Source: Macrostomum hystrix
Lineage: Eukaryota; Platyhelminthes; Macrostomidae
Length of the DNA stretch: 64,000 nt
Direction of reading: 5' to 3'
Assembly: GCA_950097015.1 (NCBI GenBank)
Contig: CATNEN010000003.1
Coordinates: 1,116,001-1,180,000 of the forward strand
Below the pieces are notes generated by a model. The model worked only from the letters and a program-made list of their open reading frames with translations. It was not told where the DNA came from and made no database searches. Shown here piece by piece: positions 37,386 through 47,827 of the stretch (position 1 is its first letter; every line of letters begins with the position of its first letter). Both the position numbers and the translations under genes were made by a program.

Positions 37386-38916
37386 TTAAACTGAATACAT
37401 GTGGTTGGGTGGCGAAGAAATTAACAGAGATTCTGAGATGGGCTGCTCAGGTAGACACTTATAGGAAGGATGTTCCGAAAGTTTTTGCACATCTCGCACT
37501 GGAATCATACTTTCTTGTCCATTACAATATCTCGATTGCTTTCGTTCTGGAAAATTTCGCCGAGCAATGCTAAACTTTTGCCTGAGTTTGAGGGCTATCA
37601 GGACGGCAGCTACGGTTAAAACAGTTACACAGGAGGCAGCGATTGACAAGGCGGTAGTATATAATTTGGTGGAACCGCTGGATCTCGTCTGATGTGTCCC
37701 AATATCCGATTCAGTCGTCTTTGATAGATTCCTTATGAGATGTGGAACCTTGGCCAGAGCAAGATAAGCTTTACTGCACTGCTCGGAGCTCCCAGTCTCT
37801 GGGAAGCTCAGCAGGGACCTAACCAGCTTCGAACAGATGCTAAACTCAATCACTGGTTTCCCTGACTCTGTCAGGTTAATCATTGCTCCACATGGGCCAG
37901 TACCGCTATCAAGCACTCTGAAATGTGGGTTCAGTCAGTGTTTAAGTTGCCATGGGATTATCCTAGAATGACATAGACTAAATTTAGGGAGTTAGATGGA
38001 CTTACTCAACTTCCGGTCCGGTTGACACTCTAAACTGCTCACAACGACCAGCAGTTCTGACCACGGATAGTAACGAATTATTAGCTGGGCTGCGGAACAA
38101 GCCAATACGGACGGGCCAATTCAGAATCAGAGGCCGCTTGTAGGGATAAACGGTTGATTTGCCGTTATCTGAAGTTAAAGATTATGTAAGCAGAGTTCAA
38201 TACTTTTATAGCTTTTCTATCATCTCATTGATTTTTCTTACTAGCGTCAATCAATGCCCTGATCTCCGTGAGATTGCTGAAGCTGGCGAGCTGAGCGTTG
38301 CCTCTGAAACTTGACAAAGCTCCAGTCAGGTCCTGCCTCGTCTCACTCACATAGTAACAGGTGCCTCGGAAGCTGAGCATATCTTTAGCGCAGTGCCCCT
38401 TAATGGGAAGAACGATTCTCAGGCTGACCTGGCAGGACGCCCGGCGCTTTGGATCCCAGCTGGCTTCAACAACCAGGAAGTCCCTAGGTGTGAAAACAAA
38501 AGGCTTCAATTGCTAGAACTGCTCAAACTCAAAGCTTTTCACAAATCTGTGCAACTATTAATCGAGCGCAAGATGCAGGACAAGCAGCTCACCCGGATCG
38601 CAGAAATATGGTCTGCACCAATCCTGCGGTCACGTTAAATGCAACGCCAGTTGTTGAGGTCACCGTGAGCTGAGATGCCGTCGATCCGTTTTCGGTGGAT
38701 TGGATTTCAATTGGGCCGCTGCCAATGAGAATGAGTTGAGTCAGCTCGCCGATTCCTCTGAACCCGATCGTCCACCTGCAGCTCTTGGCCTGATCCCGAC
38801 TGTCGAGCGGTTCATCAACAACTCTCGGCACGATAGTCTCGTCTCGGTGGTAGAATGAGTCAATATGTATTGTCACCATGTGCCTGTTCGTGCAGTAGTG
38901 GTTGGCGGCCTCGGAC
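37386..38916 (-). CDS. Receptor-like gene A7, N-terminus unresolved
   Basis: Four exons join in phase: 38593-38916, 38242-38483, 38006-38168 and 37386-37917. The first corresponds to exons 2 and 3 of the other A genes fused without an intron: CUB-like with CRWTIGF, then AGLVQTIFL. The lectin-like part has RGTCYYVS, AQLASFSN and RIGLF. Exon 6 has GPCGAM, SICSKLVRSLLSFPE, a membrane helix from LYTTALSIAASCV onward and a longer tail with two tyrosines. A hydrophobic stretch with a correct-phase donor lies at about 39130-39175 (KCALLILSTTICG), where exon 1 should be, but I see no in-frame ATG within about 100 bp. The gene may be broken at its start, or exon 1 lies elsewhere. Confidence 0.65.
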
Positions 38917-39179
38917 CTGCAAATGCCGAATGGGCATCACCTATTTTTGAGAATAATATTTGTTTAGAGAAAAGAAAATGTGTTTCTGGACTGGAGAAGC
39001 GATAAGTAAACTAGAAAATGACTTTGTCTATAGGTGCAGCTAAATATTGCTGATGAGGAAGCTGTTATTTGTGAGCAGTAGTACGAACGAACATGCGCAT
39101 GAGATTTAAGCATTTCATTCCGCACTTACAGTCCACAAATTGTGGTGCTTAGAATCAGCAAGGCGCATTTTTTCTGGAA

Positions 39180-39676
39180 TTTCAGTTCGAGAGTTAAGCA
39201 AAACTCAATTACTTGTTTGTTATTTGTTACCTGACAATTATGTTTTTCATTTCTTTTGTTATCTAGTAAAGAGTTTCATATTTTTAGAGTTTTTAGTTTT
39301 TTCATAAGCTGCTGCGTCCTTCTACTGTACTGCGTGTGCTTTGTTTCTGACGAATGTTGACTAGGAAGCATAGTTCCTTATTATTAGCATAAAAGCCTCG
39401 TGACTCTGTTGACATAAAGCTTGTTATTCATTTTCCAGTGTACTTGTACTCGTAAGTGTACGTGCAGGCCTTGCGCAGCGGAAATCTACCCTGGATAGAA
39501 ATGTACAGTGAATAAAAAATGTCGCGTGCCTGGTATGTATTGCCCATGGAAAGGGAACTTCAGTTTAGAGCTGTCAGCTAGCTGACCCAGATGACCCAGT
39601 TCCGTACTTTACTCGCTTAAAAATCGATTACTAAAATCGAACCAAACTTTAGCAAAACGAAATTGACATTAGGCAG
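39180..39676. other. Spacer upstream of A7
   Basis: No gene or repeat is recognised. It ends at the hAT-like short element. Confidence 0.3.
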
Positions 39677-40088
39677 TAGAGATGCTAATACCGGGATCCC
39701 GGTTTCAAAAAATACCGGTTTTGGGCCATTTTTTGGTACTACCAATACCGGTATTAGGGTCCGGTATTGCTCCGGTATTGGTCTAAAATTATTATAATTC
39801 ATGCATACAGTATTATAGGCCTAATGTATAATTATTGTCATTGATGAATATGAATGTTCAGCTCATATTGGTACTCAGAATAGTACTCGTACGTAGCATA
39901 GAAATAGCATCTAATACTCATATGTAAGTATAGTTATTAGTCATGCAGAATGTTGCCTGTAGGTAGAGATGCTAATACGGGGATCCCGGTTTCGAAAAAT
40001 ACCGGTTTGGGCCATTTTTCGGTATTATTCGGTATTTCGGTATTGGCGAATCCTGGTTTTGGGCTATTCCGGTATTTTAGCATCCCTA
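39677..40088. mobile_element. hAT-like short non-autonomous element (412 bp)
   Basis: Starts TAGAGATGCTAATAC and ends in the inverse form GTATTTTAGCATCCCTA. It is flanked by TTAGGCAG (39669-39676) and TAAGGCAG (40089-40096), an 8-bp target duplication with one mismatch. The inside is rich in ACCGG and CCGGTATT motifs, and a second head-like sequence lies at 39963. Confidence 0.75.
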
Positions 40089-40499
40089 TAAGGCAGTTTT
40101 ATTCTTAAGATATTCCTCAATTTATCAGCCAAAACCTGTGCTTCAAGCGGTAAAAAATGCAATATTTTCAATTATATTTATCGAAAACAAAAAAGGATCG
40201 CGTAAAAGCTCGATGTACATACCAGACCATTCATCTTGGCTCATTGTACAGAGGTACTGATGCACAGTGGAACTTATGATGTCTGTGAGGTTAGGCACCA
40301 TGAAAACCAAGTCCTGTGTGACGGCTTGCGATACACAGAAACGATTTCTGCTTAGCATCAGCTAGACTTAGCTGGAAATATAAGATTCGTTCCTATGCCC
40401 ATTGGCTCTGATCGCCAGATCGTATTAAACGACCAATATTTTCTATTTCTGGACGCATTGCATTTTGTCAGTATTTTAGCTTCATTACTCACTACTAGC

Positions 40500-41792
40500 T
40501 AGGGATGCCAACCGGTTTTAAAACCGGTTTAAAAAAACCGGTTTTTAGCAGGAAAACCGGTTCTAAAAAACCGTTTTTTTTGTCCGGTTTTTTGACGGTT
40601 TTTAATGGGTTTTTTATTTTAACTATGTCTCACAGAGTCACAATTTTTGCACTTTGGAGAAAAAATAACTGGCAACAAAAGTCCTCAACTGCAACTGCAA
40701 TTATGCTCAACTCTGGAGAGTCGCATTGGCCGTGAACTGGAGTTCCTTCGCATTGCGCATCAGCGGGGAACACTGCTGACACAGCTTTTTGATAAGCTTC
40801 TACTAATTCCGCCAACAAGTGTTGAAGCCGAGCGGTCATTTTCTGCTAGTGGCCTTTTTCTATCAAAGGTCAGGTCCCGCGGTTGTCAGACAGGACACTG
40901 TCCCGGCTGATTATGCTTCGTCACTATTTTTTGAAGTGATTTTTCTGAATTTAGTAAAGAGTAAAGACTATATTTATGCAGTGTTGGGCATTGTTAGATT
41001 TTTTTAACTTCGTTAAGTTAATAAGCGTTAACAAAAATCTTTAACTTTAACTTCAACTTTAGTTAACTTTAAAAAAATTAAATTTAACTTCGTTAATAAA
41101 AGTTAAAAGTTAAATTTACTCAAATTTTGTCCTGAATATATTTAGCTGTCAAATGCAGCAATATTAAGCTGCACCATAGTACCCGTATTTTCCATTTGCC
41201 CTTTCATACTGGTTCTGATTCCTGAATTGGAATAACTCTGCTTCTGGAACTTATCGTGAACTTTCTCGTGAAAAGGCTCATAGTCATTGACTCGTTATGT
41301 AAAAAATTAACCCGGAAGCAAAAAAAGCTTCCTATATTTGTAAATGTCTCATAAATATGTAAACGGACCAAGCCAATTGTTAAATTGAAAAAAGGTACCG
41401 AAAATTCGTTAAAAAGTTAACCCGAAAAAAAATTAACTTAGGTCCATTAACTTTTAAGAAAAAACTTAAACGCTTATTAACGCTTATTAACTTTTTAACG
41501 CTTTTTAACGGACCATTATTTAGACCGAATTAGAATTCACTAATTCTGTTACGCCCAAATTTTGGCAGCCATTATTGTACAATTTTATTTGTCATTAATA
41601 AATAAGTGAAATCGAAGTTTATTTTCTGTTAAAATTAGTAATATCTGTGTATCTATCTATCTTCTATGCGTATTTAGTGCTTTTTTAAAAGCTTGGCACA
41701 CAAACCGGTTTTTAAAAACCGGTTTTCTTATAAAAGGCGGTTTTCAAACCGGTTAACCGGTTTTCAAAAAGGGCCGGTTTTTGGCATCTCTA
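40500..41792 (+). mobile_element. hAT transposon remnant with exact 8-bp target duplication
   Basis: The ends are TAGGGATGCCAACCGG and the inverse of TAGAGATGCCAAAAACCGG. The flanks CTACTAGC at 40492-40499 and 41793-41800 are identical. Inside, a plus-strand frame at 40647-40910 contains PPTSVEAERSFSASGLFLSK, the conserved C-terminal dimerisation region of hAT transposases. The rest of the transposase is missing, so the element is an internally deleted, non-autonomous copy. Confidence 0.9.
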
Positions 41793-41800
41793 CTACTAGC

Positions 41801-44214
41801 TGTAGTAGAAGAACACGCATCGTGCGTATAAGACTTAGAAATCTGAAGGGAATTCAAGAGTTCGCTAGCAGAAAGCTAAAAGCTAAAAATAGCAACAGCA
41901 GAGAGGGCAAACAACCAAGGGGAGAGAGACTGGACAAAAACCCGCCCCGAAGTCACTTCATCATTTCAGCTCAGGCCGGGTCGGCATGGCAACAGCGGTG
42001 CTGACGTGGAACTGCCTGAGACCGGACCCGCAGCTGTACTGACGCGGCGCTGCCGGAATCAACCCGGCCTGTCCCTGCCTGCAGCTGCCGGCGTCGGCCC
42101 AGCCCAGCCCGCACTGGGAGCCGGCTGGGACCGGCCGGGAACGAGAGCTGGAGGAGGACGGAACCGTACAAGAAAACGGGATCGATAAAAGGCGAAGGAA
42201 TAACGAACAGTGGGAGAGAAGTTTCAGTGGAAGTGGGAACACATCCTAACTCAACTAAGGCGTTTTTAAGACTGTAACTCACCCTCCATGGGAAAGGGGT
42301 TGGCGTGCCTGCCAACCAACTAGTTTAACGTTAATAACTGTACTAGGCTGGAGGCTGCGACCTCACTCAACACAAATCCTCATTAGTACTGTTGCTACGG
42401 TAATGCCTACCCTCGGATTGAGGGGTTTTGAAGACAGAATATATATCGGAGCGGAGCGCGGGAAAAGGTCCGCCGCTCCAGTTAGTTAGAGATTCTGTTT
42501 GAGCTCTGTTAAGCTAAATCTATCAGAAAATACAGTGTGTTTGTGTTATATCTTGAGTAGAAGCTAAGGTAGCGATCCAGAGAGATCATCACAGCCAGCC
42601 GGTATACTGAGTGTCGATAGTCGTTAGGAGTTATAGACTTCAAGACATCTAGACTGCAATAAACCGCTAGACGAATTATATTTTGAAAGACACTAAAATC
42701 GAAGAGAGATTAGAAAGCTTGAAGCGCTATAGTGCGTTCATTTTGCAGGAACAATTAAAACCGAAGTGATCTTTTTGACGCATTGGCAGGAGTTTGCGAC
42801 TGCAAAGCCAATGATAAATCTTATGTATACATTCAAAGATCAAGTTTAAGAGTTTCGTGATTGTATGGCTAAATCGAAAATGGCCTAATTACTTTGCATT
42901 GCAGCTTATATAATTCAGATTACATCGCATTTCACCAATCCTAAAAATATGGACTGTCCATGGACAGCTGTTCTTTCCATTGACTCGGGCAGTCACATGT
43001 AATAAGCCCCCTGCCAATTGCCAATTTTCCTACTCGGTAAAATAAAACGATCGGGTACTCTGATAATAATTTGGTGACATCATTTGGTGACACTAGACCC
43101 GCAGCCAGCGAGGAGGCAATTCTGCCCATTTCGCTGACTTCTGAAATGGGCAGATGAGCACACACGCACACAGATACCGTACACAGGCACACGCTCACAC
43201 AAGTGTGTACGTATGCCCTGACTTTCTCATCGTCAGGCAGTGTACACTCTCACTGTGCCTCGGAGGTTGGTCCTCAATGGGAGTAAATTGCATGACAAGC
43301 CACCAAGCCTTCTCTCCGCGGCTGCGCCCCTAAATGATTGTGGCCTCGCCGCGGAATCGAGCTTATTCACCCACTATAACGTACTCTGGCTAAATATACA
43401 ACCTATATCCCTAAGGGCTTGAATTCTAACTCCATATACCTCTTGTTTAGAAGTCTGATTGGTAAAAATGAATAAAAACACTAGATTTGCTACATTTTAT
43501 ATTACTCTTATGCACAGACCATTCGTTCTGTGAATTGAGACATCTGTCTGGGCTAGCAATGTCCGGATGGCATTAGTTACGAGTCCGAGTTAGGTACTGT
43601 GAATTGAGACATCTGTCTGGGCTAGCAATGTCCGGATGGCATTAGTTACGAGTCCGAGTTAGAACTCGCATATGGTCTCTCTGCCCATGTGCTTTAGACA
43701 CATGGAATTCCGCATTTACCATTTGAATAGCGTCTAAATTGGCCAAAGAAGTCAATTGTAGGCCTTAGCTCGTAGACTTAGCTATTACTCGTGTATGGGA
43801 GTATATGATATATGCACTACTTTCAGTAGGACTGTATCTAAATCTACCAGTACGAGCGTATCTCGTAAATTAGTGAGCGCGCGATGGAGTGGTCAAATAA
43901 GTCTTTTTCGCTTCTTTTCTAGCCGATTTTCTGCGAGCGAATAATTTCTTATACAGTCATCAGTTGAACTGGAATATGCGCAAAAGTAATATTATTATTA
44001 ATTTTATTGAAACTGTAGCAGAGAATCAATAATATTACACTGATGAAACGGGTTTAATACTAGTTTTCTTAAAAAAATGGTTGAGATTTTAGTTAGTGAA
44101 TTAAGCATCAATGGTCCAAGTCAGTAATCGAATGGCTAGAAAAAAAATAGTTAACCTTTTCATTGAATGATAGGACTTGTTTAAGCGGCTAAATCTATAT
44201 AATCTATTTTCAAC
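41801..44214. other. Stretch without a recognised gene
   Basis: Contains a GC-rich island at about 42000-42190, an AT-rich remainder, and a direct duplication of about 72 bp at 43529-43660. The segment 42330-42560 has a TATATAT followed by a GC-rich stretch and could be a promoter or a solo LTR, but no terminal repeats or flanking duplication confirm this. Confidence 0.3.
43529..43660. repeat. Tandem duplication of a 72-bp unit
   Basis: Two adjacent identical copies beginning CTGTGAATTGAGACATCTGT and ending with GAGTCCGAGTTAG. Confidence 0.9.
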
Positions 44215-46459
44215 ATGCAACCCTCAGTCAGATGCCTCCGAGGGCATCCACCAAACCCAAAAATCTTTACAGACACAACAGTCAGCACCCAGGAAATTGA
44301 TAAGGTAGTGAAAAAACTAAAGAAGAAAAAGGCAGCAGGAGTTGACGGAATAACAAACGAGCACATCATTTATGGCCTCACAGTTATCAAGCCCGCTCTG
44401 CAGAAGCTGTTCAACTCAATCCTTAGGCTTGGATATACTCCTGAGCAATGGTCACTAGCATTGGTAAGCCCAATATACAAGAAGGGGTCTCGCAGTGATC
44501 CGAAAAACTACAGACCAATAAGCGTCCTGCCAGCCATCGCGAGACTGTTTGCATAAATTAATTTACGATAAATTAGAAGCACACATCAAAGCCCCGAACT
44601 TGCTATCGGCTAGTCAAATAGGAAACAGAAAAGGCTGCCGGACTTCCGATCACATTGCAACCCTATTGACATTATTTCATAAAAAGAAGAAAAAGAAAAG
44701 ACCTTTCCATTTGGTTTTCTTTGATTTAAAAAGCGCCTTTGACATGGTTCACCACCCAACCCTAGTCACACGATTAAAGCAGTTGGGCGTGAACCCAGCA
44801 ATAATAAGCACCATTGAGAGTATGTACTCAAGCGCGAAATTTCACCTCAAGGTGTCAGAAGGCACAGCTGCTGAGGCGTGTCGAATCACTAATGGCGTCA
44901 GGCAAGGATGCCCCTATCTCCACTGCTATTCTCCCTATACATCGACCCGCTAAGCACAATCCTAAAAAACTCCTTTCAAAGCCATACCTCCACATTGAAT
45001 GAAGAAGTAAACAACCTGCTTTATTGTGACGATTTAGTCATTTTTGGTGAAGACCTGACAGAATTACAAAAAGTAGCAGATTTTTGCAATACTCATAAAT
45101 TAGAAATAAACACTGAGAAGACAAAGCTTCTGAGCTGCAATCTCCACTCAAGGGCAACACATAGACTGCTTTTACATGGTCAACTGGTTGAACCCGTACA
45201 GCAGTGGAAATATCTTGGGTTTCACATGAATGTGAAGGGTACAATAGATACTCATGCTATAGAACTAGGTAAAAAAGTGGATATCCAATAATGCTTCTGA
45301 GAAAGTTGGCGGGATTTCAGAGAGTAAAACACAAACAGCTCATCCTGTTTAGCACAACTATGATTGAAAGCATAGTTCTCTATGCATCAGAGGCCTGGGG
45401 AGCCTTTGTCTCCTGGAAACTGGGTACTTGGGATCGGAACCTTATAGAGAGAATTAATTTTAGAATCTGCAAGTCGATTCTGCAAGTTAGTCCAAACACT
45501 GACAGCAATGGTGCTCGGTCCGAATTAGGAAGACTACCACTATTATATAGTATTCAAAAAAGAAGCCTTCAATACTGGTCCTCAGTTCGGAGCCGACCAG
45601 ACTCCATCATCGCGAAATTGGTGGCAGATACAGAATACAGCGATGTTGGCATTGGGGAAAAAATGAATAGTGAAGTAATGCGGAATTGTCAACAGACTAG
45701 AAAAACAAAGTCCATCAAAACGCACAGAGAGAACTTTGAGTCAGAGTTTCGAAGGCACTGGACTCAGAGGATGGGAAAATCAGCCAAGCTCAGCCACTTC
45801 TATTACACGTTTAAGAAAGATTTCTCCCGAGAAAAGTACCCAACAATAATCTCTAACCCAGAAAAAAGGCGCACAATGTCCCGATTTCGTCTAGGAAACC
45901 ACAAACTGGCCTGTGAGACATTGCGCACTGTAAGACCGAAAATCGCCTATGAAAACAGAACATGCCCAAAATGTAGAGTCGAGGTAGAGAACGAAACTCA
46001 TATTCTCTTTAGATGCGATTGGTCCGTTTATGTTCCAATTAGAAATAAATTCATAGAGAAAGTAGCAGGTACTGTTCGAAATTTCGAAAGCCGAACAGCT
46101 GATGACAAAATTGTGTATTTAATGACACAGGAAAGCACAGAATTAACAGAAAGTTTTGTGGACTTCATAGTAAGCATACTTAAAGCTAGATAAAAAGCCA
46201 CTGCCCTGAGGCCCATAGTTAAAATGCGAAAACACAATAGCTATTCTCCTTTCGGTCAGTTTTTATTTTCCCTTTAAATTTCAATATTTCATTTCTTGTT
46301 TTATTTCATTTCAAAAATGTGTTTTTTTTCAAATATTTTATTAACCTAAAATTCCGCATGCTACTGTTTTCCTATCGCCTTCTCTTTAAAAAATCGATTT
46401 GCTTAACCTCAAACATAAAATAAACAAAAAAATCAGCACCCAATCGGCGTGCGCACCTC

Positions 46460-46493
<34 letters not shown>

Positions 46494-46495
46494 TA
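44215..46495 (+). mobile_element. LINE with nearly complete reverse transcriptase and (TAA)n tail
   Basis: Four consecutive plus-strand frames carry the blocks of a non-LTR reverse transcriptase in order: KAAGVDGITNEH, PIYKKGSRSDPKNYRPISVL, FFDLKSAFDMVHH, NGVRQGCP, the catalytic YCDDLVIFGED, the thumb (EINTEKTKLLSC) and a C-terminal cysteine-histidine motif (CPKCRVEVENETHILFRC). Single-base frame changes lie near 44550, 44915 and 45290. The last frame, 45291-46193, stays open for 300 codons. No endonuclease is found, so the 5' end is truncated. A (TAA)n run at about 46460-46491 closes the element. The family is I/jockey/CR1-like, not settled. Confidence 0.85.
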
Positions 46496-46499
46496 GCTA

Positions 46500-47468
46500 A
46501 AAATTTACACTTAGTTGACAATGACTGGGCTGAGAGTTTAGCTCATAATCAACAATGACTGGGCTGAGAGTTTAGCTCATAATCAACAATGACTGGGCTG
46601 AGAGTTTAGCTCATAATCAGCAATGACTGGGCTGAGAGTTTAGCTCATAATCAACAATGACTGGGCTGAGAGTTTAGCTCATAATCAACAATGACTGGGC
46701 TGAGAGTTTAGCTCATAATCAGCAATGACTGGGTTGAGAGTTTAGCTCATAATCAACAATGACTGTGTTGAGAGTTTAGCTCATAATCAACAATGACTGG
46801 GCTGAGAGTTTAGCTCATAATCAACAATGACTGGGCTGAGAGTTTAGCTCATAATCAACAATGACTGGGTTGAAAGTTTAGTTTATAATCAACAATGACT
46901 GGGTTGAAAGTTTAGCTCATAATCAACAATGACTGGGTTAAGAGTTTAGCTCATAATGAACAATGACTGGGTTAAGAGTTTAGCTCATAATCAGCAATGA
47001 CTGGGCTGAGAGTTTAGCTCATAATCAACAATGACTGGGTTAAGAGTTTAGCTCATAATCAACAATGACTGGGCTGAGAGTTTAGCTCATAATCAACAAT
47101 GACTGGGTTGAAAGTTTAGTTTATAATCAACAATGACTGGGTTGAAAGTTTAGCTCATAATCAACAATGACTGGGTTAAGAGTTTAGCTCATAATGAACA
47201 ATGACTGGGTTAAGAGTTTAGCTCATAATCAACAATGACTGGGTTAAGAGTTTAGCTCATAATGAACAATGACTGGGTTAAGAGTTTAGCTCATAATCAG
47301 CAATGACTGGGCTGAGAGTTTAGCTCATAATCAACAATGACTGGGTTAAGAGTTTAGCTCATAATCAACAATGACTGGGTTAAGAGTTTAGCTCATAATC
47401 AACAATGACTGTGTTGAGAGTTTAGCTCATAATAAACAATGACTGGGCTGAGAGTTTAGCTCATAATC
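46500..47468. repeat. 34-bp tandem repeat
   Basis: About 28 copies of a 34-bp unit containing CAATGACTGGGCTGAGAG, with variants (GGTTAAGAG, GGTTGAAAG) arranged in repeating groups. It directly follows the (TAA)n tail of the LINE. Confidence 0.95.
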
Positions 47469-47576
47469 ATTATTTTTCTATCACTAGTTCGTGATTGTCA
47501 GCCCATCATGCCATCGTTCCTGTGATTCAGCCTTTAAAAAATCCCGCGAAGCATCAAAGAATCATGGAGCTACATT

Positions 47577-47670
47577 TTGTGAAATTGATTTACTCGGGCA
47601 GGCCGTCTCGCGGACGAAATTGAAGTTGCTTAGTTTGAAATAGAAGTTGAAAACCAACAGTAGCGCATTA
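47577..47670 (-). repeat. Dispersed copy of the foldback element arm
   Basis: Inverted match to about 19015-19135, including GGCAGGCCGTCTCGCGG and the flanking TTGAAATAGAAGTTGAAAACC. Confidence 0.7.
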
Positions 47671-47827
47671 TTGAGATACGTGTTAGAAACGAACATGACG
47701 CGTTGTCAGTTGATGAACATAGAGTTCATAGGCAACTTCTCGATTAAGAAAGCATAACAGAACATGCTAAGCTGGTTAATTATCTCATCAAAATTTCAAT
47801 CGATTCCGCGCTACACATTGTGCACAG

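Noticed and set aside
42000-42560. Solo LTR or CpG-type promoter
   Set aside because: The GC-rich part and a TATATAT are suggestive, but no terminal repeats, target duplication or following gene were found.
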